From Isoptericola sp. QY 916 (GTDB lineage Bacteria > Actinomycetota > Actinomycetes > Actinomycetales > Cellulomonadaceae): DNA of 40,524 nucleotides. The notes beneath the pieces were generated by a model. The model had not been told where the DNA came from. It was given only the letters and a program-made list of their open reading frames with translations, and searched no databases. Made by a program: the position numbers and the translations under genes. Below, piece after piece: positions 1 to 10,883 of this stretch (the stretch's first letter is position 1; every line of letters begins with the position of its first letter). The DNA is taken from assembly GCA_026934365.1 (NCBI GenBank), contig JADHZE010000010.1, forward strand, positions 1-40,524, read 5' to 3'.

Positions 1-758
1 CCCGAAGGCGGAGGCGAGCTCCCGCTCCCCCGCGCCCTGGGCACCCACGCCGGGCGCGAGCAGCGGGCCGTGCACGGCCACGAGGTCCGTGCCGGTCTCA
101 CGGGCGGCGTCGCCGACCGTGGCACCGACGACGAGCCCGACCGAGCCCATCGGCAGCCCCTCGGCGACGGCGCCGGCGTTCAGCACGGCCGCCTGGGCGG
201 CGACCGACGCCGCGACGCTCACGCCGTCGGGCCCGACGGCGTGCTGCACCTCGTGCCCCTCCTTGTTGGAGGTGAGGCACAGCACGAAGATGCCGCGCCC
301 GGTGCGCGCGGCCAGCTCGGCGGCCGGCGCGAGCGAGCCGAAGCCCAGGTACGGCGACACCGTCACGGCGTCACCGGCGAGGGGCGAGCCGTCCGCGAGG
401 AACGCGTCGGCGTAGGCACCCATCGTCGAGCCGATGTCGCCGCGCTTGGCGTCGACGATCGTCAGGGTGCCCACGGCGCGGGAGGCGGCGATCACGTCCT
501 CCAGCGCCGCGACGCCGGCGGAACCGTGGCGCTCGAAGAACGCGGCCTGCGGCTTGAAGGCCGCCACCCGCCCGCCGAGCGCGTCCACGACCCGCAGGCC
601 GAACTCGCGGACCCCGGCGGCGTCGTCCCCCAGCCCCCAGGCCGAGAGCAGCGACGCGTGCGGGTCGATGCCCACGCACAGCGGCCCGTGGGCGTCCATC
701 GCCGCGGCGAGCCGCGCGCCGAACGGCGCCGAGGTGGCAAGGGGCGTGGCCGCGGCGC

Positions 759-762
<4 letters not shown>
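1..762 (-). CDS. pyrF: Orotidine 5'-phosphate decarboxylase (3' end outside window)
   Basis: This is the last enzyme of de novo pyrimidine synthesis, decarboxylating OMP to UMP in the cytosol. The 254 codons seen match the long, actinobacterial-type PyrF: an N-terminal GIDPH motif, FKPQAAFFE, and the catalytic region [12 protein letters not shown] with its Lys and Asp residues. The reading frame runs off the window at base 1, so the C-terminus is missing here only because of the window edge. The ATG at 762 overlaps the carB stop by four bases (ATGA), so the two genes are translationally coupled, as expected for a pyr operon. Upstream carB is damaged, so expression of pyrF may depend on whatever promoter now lies upstream. 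Confidence 0.95.
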
Positions 763-2993
<2,231 letters not shown>

Positions 2994-3768
2994 CGACTAC
3001 GACGTAGGAGAAGCCGCCCTCCTCGCGTCGCCGCAGGATCTCCTCGGCGGCCGCCCCGGGGTCGGCGGGCAGCTGCAGCAGCGAGTCCGCCGCGCGCAGC
3101 GCGCCGGTGTCGGTGTCGGGCGGCGCCATGAACGGGGAGACGGCATCGCCGACCACGGCCGCGTGGAACGCCAGCTCGAGGTCGGCGCGTGACCGGAGGT
3201 CCGCCGCGATCTCCATCGTGACGGCCCGCGGGTCGTCCGGCATGATCGCGACCGCCGCCGTGTCCGCGAGGTCGGCGGCGAGGGCGCGGGCCTTCGGGCC
3301 TCGCACCGCCATCACGACCGGCGTGCGCCGCGCCGCGCCGTCGAGCCGGCGGAGCAGCGCGACCGCCTCGCCCATGCGCGCCAGTCGTCGCCCGGCCGGT
3401 AGGACCGGCATGCCCAGCTCCCGCAGCTCGTCCTCGATGCCGGGCCTCCCGGCGCCGAGGCCCATCTCGAAGCGGCCCTCGGTGAGCACCGACAGGGAGT
3501 GCGCCTCCCAGGCCACGGCGCGGGCCGTGCGCAGCGGCGAGGCGTACACCCAGGTGCCCACGCGGACGTCGGCGAGCGTCGCCGCGACCGCCAGGGTGGG
3601 GCCGGGTGCCGGCTGCCACTGCTGGACGTCGGGCATCAGGAGGGTCGAGTACCCGTGGTCGGCGATCCGGCGCACCTGGTCCCGCCACGCGGGGAGGTCG
3701 GCGCCGACGGGGGCGACGACCCCGAAGCGAAAGCGCCGTGCCGGCCTGGTCGTGTGGTCGTGGGGCAT
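2994..3768 (-). pseudogene. LLM-class (luciferase-like, F420-type) oxidoreductase, 3'-truncated
   Basis: From the ATG at 3768 (ribosome site GAGAGGA about 8 nt upstream) the protein reads FRFGVVAPVGADLPAW, then HGYSTLLMPD, LAVAATLADVRVGTWV and GRFEMGLGAGRPGIEDELRE. This is the pattern of luciferase-like monooxygenases, closest to the TIGR03621-type F420-dependent group. About 257 family-like residues end at GFSYVVVGG. Complete homologues continue with a short acidic C-terminus, but here the DNA becomes carB at about 2997. The frame does not stop; it continues as a nonsense frame through carB. The last residues of the barrel are lost, so the product would carry an abnormal tail. Substrate unknown. 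Confidence 0.8.
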
Positions 3769-3885
3769 CGTCGCGGTCCTCTCGCGCAGGCGTCGTGGTC
3801 GGGACGTGCTCATCGACCGCCGGCGGGGCGCGAACTCATCGGGCGCCGGCCCGGGGCTCCCAGCCGGGACACAGCCCGCGCTGAC

Positions 3886-3891
3886 TACAGT
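3886..3891 (+). promoter_or_regulatory. -10 box of a leaderless promoter for the cyclase gene
   Basis: TACAGT is followed by six bases and then GTG at 3898. No ribosome binding site lies between them, so transcription probably begins at the start codon. This fixes the cyclase start at 3898 rather than upstream. Confidence 0.5.
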
Positions 3892-3897
3892 GGGGGC

Positions 3898-4959
3898 GTG
3901 ACGAGCGACACCACGACGGGACCCGGTCTGCCGACGGACGACGACGCCCGGCGGGCGGGGGACACCGCGGCCCGCCTGGACGAGGCGATCCTCGGCGGCC
4001 CGCGCCGGTACACGCTGTCCGACCTCGTGGAGGGCACCGGCCTGTCGCAGGAGTTCATCGAGAACTACTGGCGCTGGCTGGGGCTGCCCGTCACCCACCC
4101 CGCCGAGGTGGGGTTCACCGACGCGGACATGCAGGCGCTGCGCGAGATCGGCGAGCTCGTGGACGCCGAGCGGCTCGACGAGCAGGCCCAGATGACGCTC
4201 ATCCGCTCCCTCGGGCACACCACGGACCGGCTCGCCCTGTGGCAGGTGGAGGCGTTCGTCGAGCACCTCAGCCGCCGCGACGGCCTGGACGACGTGAGCG
4301 CGCGGCTCGCCGCCATCGACCGCATGCCGGACCTCACCTCGCAGCTCTCCCGCCAGCTCGAGCACGCCTGGCGGCGCCAGCTCGCCGCGCTCACGGGGCG
4401 GCTCGCCACCGAGTTCGGCGGCGCGCGTCGCGGCACCCAGGAGGCGCACGACGACGAGCTGCCGCTGCCGCGCGCCGTCGGGTTCGCCGACATCGTCTCG
4501 TTCACCAAGCGCACCGCGGGCCTCGGGTCGCAGGAGCTGTCGGAGTTCGTGCAGCTCTTCGAGTCCCGGGCCCGCGACGTCATCACCGAGGCCGGCGGCC
4601 GCGTCGTCAAGACCATCGGCGACGCCGTGCTGTTCGTGGCCGACGACGTCACGACGGGCGCCGAGGTGGCACTCGGCCTGGCCGCGCCGCACGCGACCGA
4701 CCCCGAGATCCCCGTGCGCGTCGCGTTCGTGTGGGGGCGGGTGCTGTCGCGGTTCGGCGACGTGTTCGGCTCCGACGTCAACCTCGCCTCCCGCATCACC
4801 GAGCTCGCCGAGCCGGCCACCGTGCTGGTGGACCCGCACACGGCGTCCCTGCTCGCGTCATCGTCCCGCTACGCCCTGACGGCGCAGCCGCCGCAGGAGG
4901 TGCAGGGCATCGGCGAGATCACGCCGGTGCGGCTGCAGCGCGCCTACACCGGGGGCTGA
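3898..4959 (+). CDS. Class III adenylate cyclase with N-terminal regulatory domain (Rv1264-like)
   Basis: The protein (353 aa) makes cAMP from ATP. Residues 1 to about 190 are helical and resemble the autoinhibitory, pH-sensing half of M. tuberculosis Rv1264. The cyclase domain follows. The first metal Asp is in VGFADIVSFT. The Lys and second metal Asp are in VVKTIGDAVLF (K-x-x-x-D). An Asp seven residues before the Asn in FGDVFGSDVNLASR, with that Asn and the Arg, gives the full purine and transition-state set, so the enzyme looks active and ATP-specific. No membrane segment is seen, so it is cytosolic. The start is the leaderless GTG. Acid activation is known for Rv1264 and only inferred here. 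Confidence 0.9.
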   Translation: MTSDTTTGPGLPTDDDARRAGDTAARLDEAILGGPRRYTLSDLVEGTGLSQEFIENYWRWLGLPVTHPAEVGFTDADMQALREIGELVDAERLDEQAQMTLIRSLGHTTDRLALWQVEAFVEHLSRRDGLDDVSARLAAIDRMPDLTSQLSRQLEHAWRRQLAALTGRLATEFGGARRGTQEAHDDELPLPRAVGFADIVSFTKRTAGLGSQELSEFVQLFESRARDVITEAGGRVVKTIGDAVLFVADDVTTGAEVALGLAAPHATDPEIPVRVAFVWGRVLSRFGDVFGSDVNLASRITELAEPATVLVDPHTASLLASSSRYALTAQPPQEVQGIGEITPVRLQRAYTGG

Positions 4960-4984
4960 CCCTCCGCGCGCTCACCGCGCCACC

Positions 4985-5869
4985 TCAGGAGGCGTCCGAG
5001 CGCACCACGCGCAGCGTGCGGTCGCCGGCGGCCAGGTCGTCCAGCGCCCGCTCGGTCGCCTCGTCGGCCGGGAGCAGCAGCTCGATCCGCAGGTGCTCGC
5101 CCCCGCCGGGCACCAGCACCTGCGGCTCCACGCGCAGGGCGCCGGCCTGCGGGTGGGCCAGCCGCAGCACGGCGTCCCGTCCCCGGTCGGCGACCGGGCG
5201 CGCCCACCGCTCGGTGAACGCGGCCCCCGCCAGCACCGTGAGGGCGTCCACCAGCTCGCCGAGGACCGGGTCGGACGGCACCGACTCGCGCTGCAGGTCG
5301 GCGACCACGCGGTCCGCGACGGCGTCCCAGTCGGGGAACAGGTCGCGGGCCCGCGGGTCGGTGAGGACGACGGGTGCCAGCCGCGGCTCCCCGTGGTCGA
5401 ACAGGCCGGCGGGCGCGAGGAGCGCCCGGTAGGCGGGGGTGCAGGCGAGCACCGTGCCGAAGCGGTCGAGCAGGGCGGCGGGGGCAGGGGCGAGACGGTC
5501 CAGCACGGCGCGGGTGCCCGCCGGGATGTCGTCGCCCGGCGCGGTCGCCAGGCAGACGCCGGCCCCCTGAGCGTCCTTGGAGGCGAGCAGCAGCACGCGC
5601 CGCTCGTCGTGCCCGAGCCGGAGCGCGTCGGCGAGCGCGCCCACCACGGCGGGCGACGGGTGCCGGTCGCGCCCCTGCTCCAGGCGGGTGAGGTACTCGA
5701 CGCTCACGCCCGCGAGCACCGCGAGCTCCGCGCGACGCAGGCCGGGGGTGCGGCGGCGCCCGACCTCGGGCATGCCCACGTCCCGGGGGCGCACGTCCTC
5801 GCGGTACGCGCGGAGCAACGCGCCGAGGTCACGGTCGATCCGGTCGGCGGTCCGGTCGGCGTCGGTCAT
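4985..5869 (-). CDS. XRE-family regulator with MmyB-like ligand domain
   Basis: This is a 294-aa DNA-binding regulator. The N-terminal helix-turn-helix (about residues 40-90) contains GLRRAELAVLAGVSVEYLTRLEQGR, the hallmark of the XRE/MmyB group in actinobacteria. The remaining 200 residues match the MmyB-type sensor domain (DRFGTVLACTPAYRALL, then a region ending ELLLPADEATERALDDL). It is divergent from the SDR gene at 6019, a common pairing in which such regulators control the adjacent oxidoreductase. The start ATG lies six bases after TAGGCT (5876-5881, minus strand), so it is probably leaderless. The ligand is not deducible. Confidence 0.88.
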   Translation of the reverse strand: MTDADRTADRIDRDLGALLRAYREDVRPRDVGMPEVGRRRTPGLRRAELAVLAGVSVEYLTRLEQGRDRHPSPAVVGALADALRLGHDERRVLLLASKDAQGAGVCLATAPGDDIPAGTRAVLDRLAPAPAALLDRFGTVLACTPAYRALLAPAGLFDHGEPRLAPVVLTDPRARDLFPDWDAVADRVVADLQRESVPSDPVLGELVDALTVLAGAAFTERWARPVADRGRDAVLRLAHPQAGALRVEPQVLVPGGGEHLRIELLLPADEATERALDDLAAGDRTLRVVRSDAS

Positions 5870-6018
5870 GCGGCCAGCCTAGGCACGCGGCGGCGGCGGA
5901 GGGTGGCCCTGGCGCGGCCAGGCTCGCGGCGGCCTCCCGCCGGCGCGGCCGCCGGGCGACGGTGGACGCGTCGGCACCGACCCGGTGGCCGGCGCACAGC
6001 CGTCACGAGGAGCACAGC
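5870..6018. promoter_or_regulatory. Divergent control region between XRE regulator and SDR
   Basis: This 149-bp gap holds TAGGCT (minus strand, 5881-5876), which positions the regulator's leaderless start, and an ACGAGGAGC ribosome site just before the SDR start. I do not see a convincing long palindrome as operator. Confidence 0.4.
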
Positions 6019-6774
6019 ATGAACCTGGGACTGCAGGGGCGCACCGTCGTCGTCACGGGGGCGTCCGGGGGGATCGGGCGGCACGTCGCCGCCCAGTTCG
6101 GCGCCGAGGGCGCCGACGTCGTCCTCACGTACCGCGAGTCGAAGGACGACGCCACGCGCGTCGCGGAGGAGATCGGCGGGCGTGCGCTCGTCGTCCGCTA
6201 CGACCAGACCGAGGAGGGCGCGGCCGAGGGCCTGCGCGACGCCGTCCTCGCGTGGACCGGCCGCGTCGACGTGCTGGTCAACAACGCGGTGACCTGGAGC
6301 CCGCCGGGGGCGGACGGCCCGCGTGGCTTCGAGCACGTGCCCGACGGCGCCTGGCTCGAGACCGTGCGCGCGAACGTCGAGGGGGCGGTGCGGCTGACCC
6401 GCGCGGTCGCCCCGTCGATGCGCGCGCAGCGGTGGGGGCGGCTGGTGCACCTGTCGTCCAGCCTGGTGCGCGACGGCGACGAGGGCACGGCGTACTACGC
6501 CACCGCCAAGTCGGCGCTGCACGGGTTCAGCCGGTCGGTCGCGTTCGCGCTCGGGCGCGAGGGTGACATCCTGTCGAACGTGGTGCTGCCTGGCCTCACC
6601 AGGACGGTGCGCAACGGGGGGATCGTCGAGGCGTTCGGCGAGTCCGCGGCGGCGCGCGCCCCGCTCGGCCGCCTGCTGGACGCACGCGAGGTGGCGACCG
6701 CGATCGTCTACCTCGGGTCGGCCGCCAACACGGGCATCACCGGCCAGGAGGTCGCCGTGACCGGCGGCGCCTGA
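6019..6774 (+). CDS. Short-chain dehydrogenase/reductase
   Basis: This is a cytosolic NAD(P)H-dependent oxidoreductase of 251 aa, the usual classical-SDR length. It shows the Rossmann dinucleotide motif TGASGGIG near residue 14, NNA after VDVLV, the catalytic Ser in HLSSS, and Y-x-x-x-K in YYATAKSALHG. The C-terminal TGITGQEVAVTGG matches FabG-like enzymes. The start ATG has GAGGAG-like spacing upstream (cgaggagcacagc). Arg or Lys residues that would set NADPH preference are present at TYRESK. The substrate is unknown; it lies next to a divergent MmyB-type regulator that probably controls it. Confidence 0.9.
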   Translation: MNLGLQGRTVVVTGASGGIGRHVAAQFGAEGADVVLTYRESKDDATRVAEEIGGRALVVRYDQTEEGAAEGLRDAVLAWTGRVDVLVNNAVTWSPPGADGPRGFEHVPDGAWLETVRANVEGAVRLTRAVAPSMRAQRWGRLVHLSSSLVRDGDEGTAYYATAKSALHGFSRSVAFALGREGDILSNVVLPGLTRTVRNGGIVEAFGESAAARAPLGRLLDAREVATAIVYLGSAANTGITGQEVAVTGGA

Positions 6775-6781
6775 CCGCGGC

Positions 6782-7606
6782 TCAGCCGCGCCCCGCGGCG
6801 ACCACGTCCGGGTCCCGCGGGTCGGGGTCGACGTCGATGAGCGACGGCCGGTTGTTCTGCACCGACCCGACGGCGTCGCCCACCGGCCGCGTCGCCATCC
6901 CGACCTGCGGGCCGGTGACGATGCCCATCGCCTGCTCGGCCCCGACCGCGGGGTCGAGCCAGGCGTCCCACGACGCCCGCGGCAGCACCACGGGCATCCG
7001 GTCGTGGATGCGCTCCAGGTCCTGCGACGCCGCCGTGGTGATCACCGTCGCGGAGACGAGCCAGCGGTCGGGGTCGTCGTCGGCCTTGGTCCGGTCCCGC
7101 CAGAACTCGTACAGGCCGGCGAGCGCCGCGACGCCGCCGTCGTCCGGGTGGATCCAGTACGGCTGCTTCGGCACCTTGCCCTTCGACCCGCCCTTCGACC
7201 CGCCCTTCGACCCGCCCCGCGCGGGGGCGCCGGGCGGGAGCTCGAGCTTGCGCCACTCGTAGTACCCGTCGGCCGGCAGCAGGCAGCGCCGGACGCCGAG
7301 GGGCTTCGCGAACGCGGACTTGTCGAGGAGGGTCTCGGTGCGCGCGTTGATCATGCGCGCGCCGATCGACGGGTCCTTCGCCCACGACGGCACGAGCCCC
7401 CAGCGCGCCAGCCGGAGCGAGCGGGTGATCTCCCCGGTCTGCCCGCCCTCGAGCCGCTGCGGGCGCTCGACGACGATGCGCACGGGGTCGGTGGGGGCGA
7501 CGTTCCACGACGGGGGCAGGAGGCGCGCGTCCTCCGCGATCTCGGCGACGGCGAGGTCGTCGGCGATGTCCTGGGCGTCACGGAAGGACGCGTAGCGGCC
7601 GCACAT
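6782..7606 (-). CDS. SRAP-domain protein (YedK/HMCES type, abasic-site crosslinking)
   Basis: SRAP proteins form a covalent thiazolidine with abasic sites in single-stranded DNA and shield them. The start must be the ATG at 7606 because the catalytic Cys is residue 2 (MCGRYASF); an upstream in-frame ATG at 7624 would bury it. Other signature parts are visible: WNVAPTDPVRIV, GLVPSWAKDPSIGARMINARTETL with the conserved Asn and Arg, CLLPADGYYEWRK with the catalytic Glu, and a late His in ERIHDRMPVVL. About 274 aa, longer than E. coli YedK because of a basic glycine linker of three GGSK-type repeats. CACGAT lies six bases before the start (leaderless). Divergent from the exporter at 7699. Confidence 0.9.
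   Translation of the reverse strand: MCGRYASFRDAQDIADDLAVAEIAEDARLLPPSWNVAPTDPVRIVVERPQRLEGGQTGEITRSLRLARWGLVPSWAKDPSIGARMINARTETLLDKSAFAKPLGVRRCLLPADGYYEWRKLELPPGAPARGGSKGGSKGGSKGKVPKQPYWIHPDDGGVAALAGLYEFWRDRTKADDDPDRWLVSATVITTAASQDLERIHDRMPVVLPRASWDAWLDPAVGAEQAMGIVTGPQVGMATRPVGDAVGSVQNNRPSLIDVDPDPRDPDVVAAGRG
7179..7214. repeat. Three exact tandem copies of a 12-bp unit inside the SRAP gene
   Basis: The unit CCCTTCGACCCG occurs three times without a mismatch. On the coding strand it gives repeated Gly-Gly-Ser-Lys, inserted just after YEWRKLELPPGAPARG. Twelve bases keep the frame, so copy number could vary without breaking the gene. Confidence 0.9.
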
Positions 7607-7685
7607 GGGTCCATCGTGACGCATCCCACCGACACCCGGGCGGCCGGCCGGGGGATTCTCCCTGGGGCTGGTCGTAACGATTCGA

Positions 7686-7691
7686 TACGAT
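7686..7691 (+). promoter_or_regulatory. -10 box of a leaderless promoter for the MFS exporter
   Basis: TACGAT is followed by seven bases and ATG at 7699. The upstream in-frame ATG at 7690 lies inside the box itself, so 7699 is the better start. Confidence 0.5.
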
Positions 7692-7698
7692 GGTGGCC

Positions 7699-8928
7699 AT
7701 GCCCGACGACTCCGCGAGACTTCCGCGCGCCCGCTCTCCGTACCGTTGGGTCATCATGCTCGGGGCGCTCGCGGCGCTGCCGGCGTTCACCGTCGACATG
7801 TACCTGCCGTCGCTGCCCGAGGTAGCGGCCGACCTGGGCTCCTCCGCGTCGTTCGCGCAGCTGTCCGTCTCCGTGATGCTCATCGGCGGCGCCCTGGGCC
7901 AGCTCACGATCGGCCCGCTGTCCGACCGCTTCGGGCGCCGGGCGCCCCTCATGTGGGGCCTCGCGCTGCACGTCGTGACGTCGATCCTGTGCGCGTTCGC
8001 GCCGAACATGACCGTCCTCGTCGGGCTGCGCCTCCTGCAAGGCTTCTTCAACGCCGCGTGCGGCGTCGCGGCGATGGCGGTCGTGCGCGACCGGTTCGTC
8101 GGCGCGGAGGCCGCGCGCATCCTGTCCCGGCTGATGCTCGTCATCGGCGTCGCGCCCATGCTGGCGCCGACCTTCGGCTCCGCCGTCGCCGCGGCGGCCG
8201 GCTGGCGCTGGGTCTTCGGCTTCCTGGCGCTCGCGGGCGTGGCGATGGGCCTGGTCGTGTGGCGGTTCATGCCGGAGACGCTCCCCGCCGGACGACGCCA
8301 GACCGGCGGTGCGCGCAGCGTGTTCGCCGGCTACCGCACGCTGGTCAAGGACAAGCAGTTCATGGCGCTCGCCGTCATCCCCGGGCTCGGGCAGGCCGTG
8401 CTGATGAGCTACGTGGTCGGCTCGCCGTTCATCTTCCAGGAGGGCTACGGGCTGAGCCACGGGCAGTTCTCCGTGCTGTTCGCCGTCAACGGCCTGGGCC
8501 TGGTGCTGTCCGCGCAGGTGAACGCCGCCCTGGTGCGGCGGGTGGCGCCCATCCGGCTGCTGCGGGCCGCGCTCGCGATCCAGGGCGTCGTCGCGGTCGG
8601 GCTGCTGGCGGTGGCCCTCACCGGGGCCGGCGGGCTGATCGGCCTCCTCGCGATGCTGTGGCTGGTGCTCGCCTTCCAGGGGCTGATCCCGGCCAACGCG
8701 TCGGCCATCGCGCTGTCCCGGCACGGCGAGCGCGCGGGCACCGCGGCCGCCGTCATCGGCGCCGTGCAGTCCGGGGTCGCCGGCCTCGTGTCGCCGCTGG
8801 TGGGCGTGCTCGGCGGCGACGCCGTCGCGATGTCCTGGGTGATGCTCGTCGCGCTGGCCGGCGCGATCGCCGTGCTCGCGTTCGCCACGCCCGCCTACCG
8901 CAAGGACGGCTGGGTCAAGCTGGCCTGA
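7699..8928 (+). CDS. Bcr/CflA-type MFS drug exporter
   Basis: This is a 409-aa inner-membrane proton antiporter of the drug:H+ (12-TM) group. TM1 starts at WVIMLGALAALPAFTVDMYLPSLP, whose D-M-Y-L-P-x-x-P is the Bcr/CflA signature. GPLSDRFGRRAPLMWGL is the loop 2-3 motif A, and about 12 hydrophobic spans follow, with a long middle loop near MPETLPAGRR. Substrates in the family include bicyclomycin, chloramphenicol and sulfonamides; the one here cannot be read from sequence. No ribosome site is seen, consistent with a leaderless start. Transcribed away from the SRAP gene with less than 100 bp between. Confidence 0.9.
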   Translation: MPDDSARLPRARSPYRWVIMLGALAALPAFTVDMYLPSLPEVAADLGSSASFAQLSVSVMLIGGALGQLTIGPLSDRFGRRAPLMWGLALHVVTSILCAFAPNMTVLVGLRLLQGFFNAACGVAAMAVVRDRFVGAEAARILSRLMLVIGVAPMLAPTFGSAVAAAAGWRWVFGFLALAGVAMGLVVWRFMPETLPAGRRQTGGARSVFAGYRTLVKDKQFMALAVIPGLGQAVLMSYVVGSPFIFQEGYGLSHGQFSVLFAVNGLGLVLSAQVNAALVRRVAPIRLLRAALAIQGVVAVGLLAVALTGAGGLIGLLAMLWLVLAFQGLIPANASAIALSRHGERAGTAAAVIGAVQSGVAGLVSPLVGVLGGDAVAMSWVMLVALAGAIAVLAFATPAYRKDGWVKLA

Positions 8929-8976
8929 CGGTGAGGGTCGGGTTCGCGGCCTGATGGTGCCGGGCCGTGGGGCGTC

Positions 8977-10329
8977 CTAGGCGAAGCCGAAGACCGGCCC
9001 GAACGCCACCACCACGAGCGCCGCCCACACCGCGTACACGGGCAGGAAGCGGGTCTGCCACCGGACCAGCGCGCCGAACGGCTGCCGCTCGCGCAGGAAG
9101 CCGAGCAGGAGCAGCCCGGACCGGGCCAGGTGCACCAGCAGCAGCAGGTTGAGCCCGAGCGCGGCCACCTTGTTGGGGCTGAAGCCGAACTCGGCGATAC
9201 GGGTGAGCATCGCCGTGAGCGCGACGGCGTCCACGGCGAGCGCGGCCGCGACGAGCACCAGCTGGAGGCCGTCGAACCAGCCCGGGCGGGCGAGGGAGTC
9301 GCGGGCCGAGACGGAGTACAGCAGCAGGCAGAGCACCAGCACGAGGATCGCGTCCATGAGGATGAGCAGCTCGCGCTCGACGTCGGCCAGCCCGCCGGCG
9401 CCGAGCAGGACGACGAGCGTCACCAGCAGCATCACCGTGGTCAGCGGCGTGAAGACGCGCGTGAGGACCGGGGCGATGTTCTCCACGACGTCCTGCTTCG
9501 CCTCGACGAGCCAGGCCCCGACGACGACGGCGCCCGGCACCGCGAACGGCATGATCCAGCTCTCCATCGCGGGCTCGATGTCCATGCCGACGAGGCTCAG
9601 GGTCGCGGCCGTGAGGCCCAGCAGCACCCCGCCGCCGATCGCGAGCAGCGTCACGTAGACGACGAGCTCGCCGGTGAAGCGCGCGAAGTCCATCCGCGGG
9701 TCCTGGTCCCGCCAGCGGCCACCCACGTAGACCACGCCGACCAGCGCCCACAGCACGACGGGGGCGTGGATCGCCGCGAGGACGACGGTCGACCCCGTGT
9801 CGACGTACGGGTAGACGTTGAGCACGACGGCGAGCAGCGCGTACGGGACCAGCAGGGCGCCGACCACGCGCCGTGCGACGCGGCGCTTCCACACGAAGTA
9901 GGCGGCCAGGAACGGCGCCGTCATGAGCGGGACGTTGCGCAGCAGCGCCGAGTCCGTGTCGAAGGCCGCGAGCGCCACCTTCACCGCGATCCCCGCGCCG
10001 ACGGCGAGCGCGAGGACGACGGCGAGCTCGCGCCACGCCGGGCCGGACGCCTGCGCGGCATCGTCGTCCGGGACGAGGACGAGCTGCTTCCACAGCCGCT
10101 CGGAGTGCTCGCGCGCGAACTCGTGCGAGACGGCGTCGAGGTTGCCCATGCGGCGCACCGCGACGAGGAACGCCTCGTCGTCGTCGAGGCCCGTCGCGGT
10201 GAGGTCGTCGACCCGGCCGCGCAGGTGGTCCTCCATCTCGTCCACGTCGGCGGGCGCGATGGCGCGGTGGCGCTGCACGTACGAGCGCCACTGGTCGATC
10301 TGCGCCTCGAGGCGCTCGCGGGAGGCCAT
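8977..10329 (-). CDS. Polytopic membrane protein with N-terminal permease-prefix domain
   Basis: This is a 450-aa integral membrane protein of unknown function. Residues 1 to about 90 form a soluble helical part (LEAQIDQWRSYVQRHRAI, DEMEDHLRGRVDDLTATGL, EAFLVAVRRMGN), typical of the 'permease prefix' domain placed next to PadR regulators. About ten hydrophobic spans follow up to the C-terminal VVAFGPVFGFA. The gene starts inside the padR stop (TGATG), so it is translationally coupled to the regulator and probably repressed with it. In the family such PadR/prefix pairs respond to envelope or antibiotic stress; that role is inference. Confidence 0.8.
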   Translation of the reverse strand: MASRERLEAQIDQWRSYVQRHRAIAPADVDEMEDHLRGRVDDLTATGLDDDEAFLVAVRRMGNLDAVSHEFAREHSERLWKQLVLVPDDDAAQASGPAWRELAVVLALAVGAGIAVKVALAAFDTDSALLRNVPLMTAPFLAAYFVWKRRVARRVVGALLVPYALLAVVLNVYPYVDTGSTVVLAAIHAPVVLWALVGVVYVGGRWRDQDPRMDFARFTGELVVYVTLLAIGGGVLLGLTAATLSLVGMDIEPAMESWIMPFAVPGAVVVGAWLVEAKQDVVENIAPVLTRVFTPLTTVMLLVTLVVLLGAGGLADVERELLILMDAILVLVLCLLLYSVSARDSLARPGWFDGLQLVLVAAALAVDAVALTAMLTRIAEFGFSPNKVAALGLNLLLLVHLARSGLLLLGFLRERQPFGALVRWQTRFLPVYAVWAALVVVAFGPVFGFA

Positions 10330-10709
10330 CAGGCCCAGCCCTCCGCGACGGCGGGGCGGGCCGGGGCCTGGGCCGCCTGCTGGGCGGACCGCCAGACCTG
10401 GTGCAGCACGTCCGCGACGACGGACCACTGCTCCTGGCGCTCGGCGAGCGCGTCGTGCCCGGCCGGGGTGAGGGCGTAGTGCTTGCGGCGCCGGCCGGCC
10501 TCGGAGGTGCCCCAGGTCGCGGCGACCAGGCCCAGGCGCTCGAGGCGGTGCAGCAGGGGGTAGAGCATCCCGTCCGTCCACTGCATGCGGCCGCCGGAGA
10601 GCTCCGTGACCCGCTTGAGGATGGCGTACCCGTAGGACTCGCCCTCCGCGAGGATGCCGAGCACCAGCGGGGTGGCGGACGCCGCCACCAGGTCCTTGTC
10701 GAAGCGCAC
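10329..10709 (-). CDS. PadR-family transcriptional regulator
   Basis: This is a 126-aa winged-helix repressor. It has the PadR core: LVLGILAEGESYGYAILKRV, WTDGMLYPLLHRLERLGLV and the wing AGRRRKHYALTPAGHDAL, followed by a short C-terminal dimerisation helix. GTG at 10709 is preceded by AGGAG at about 8 nt. It is the first gene of a two-gene operon with the membrane protein, and a large palindrome sits immediately upstream, so autoregulation is likely. Confidence 0.92.
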   Translation of the reverse strand: MRFDKDLVAASATPLVLGILAEGESYGYAILKRVTELSGGRMQWTDGMLYPLLHRLERLGLVAATWGTSEAGRRRKHYALTPAGHDALAERQEQWSVVADVLHQVWRSAQQAAQAPARPAVAEGWA

Positions 10710-10720
10710 CTCGAGCTCCT

Positions 10721-10765
10721 ATGTCTAGATCTGCTAGGGGTGCTGAACCTAGCAGATCTAGGCAT
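10721..10765. promoter_or_regulatory. PadR operator: long inverted repeat
   Basis: The arms CTAGATCTGCTAGG (10725-10738) and CCTAGCAGATCTAG (10748-10761) are perfectly complementary over 14 bp with a 9-bp centre. The symmetry extends to 18 bp with one mismatch (10721-10765). It lies 12 bp upstream of the padR start and is the obvious site for self-repression. Confidence 0.8.
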
Positions 10766-10883
10766 CGCTCGGGAGGGGTCGACCGGGTGGTTCGGCGCCG
10801 CGGCCTTCAGGCGCCACGGGATCGTCGCCCGGCGTTCATCCAGGGTTCGTCGAGCCGTCGCGGAGCGCCGGTGGGATCGGGCC

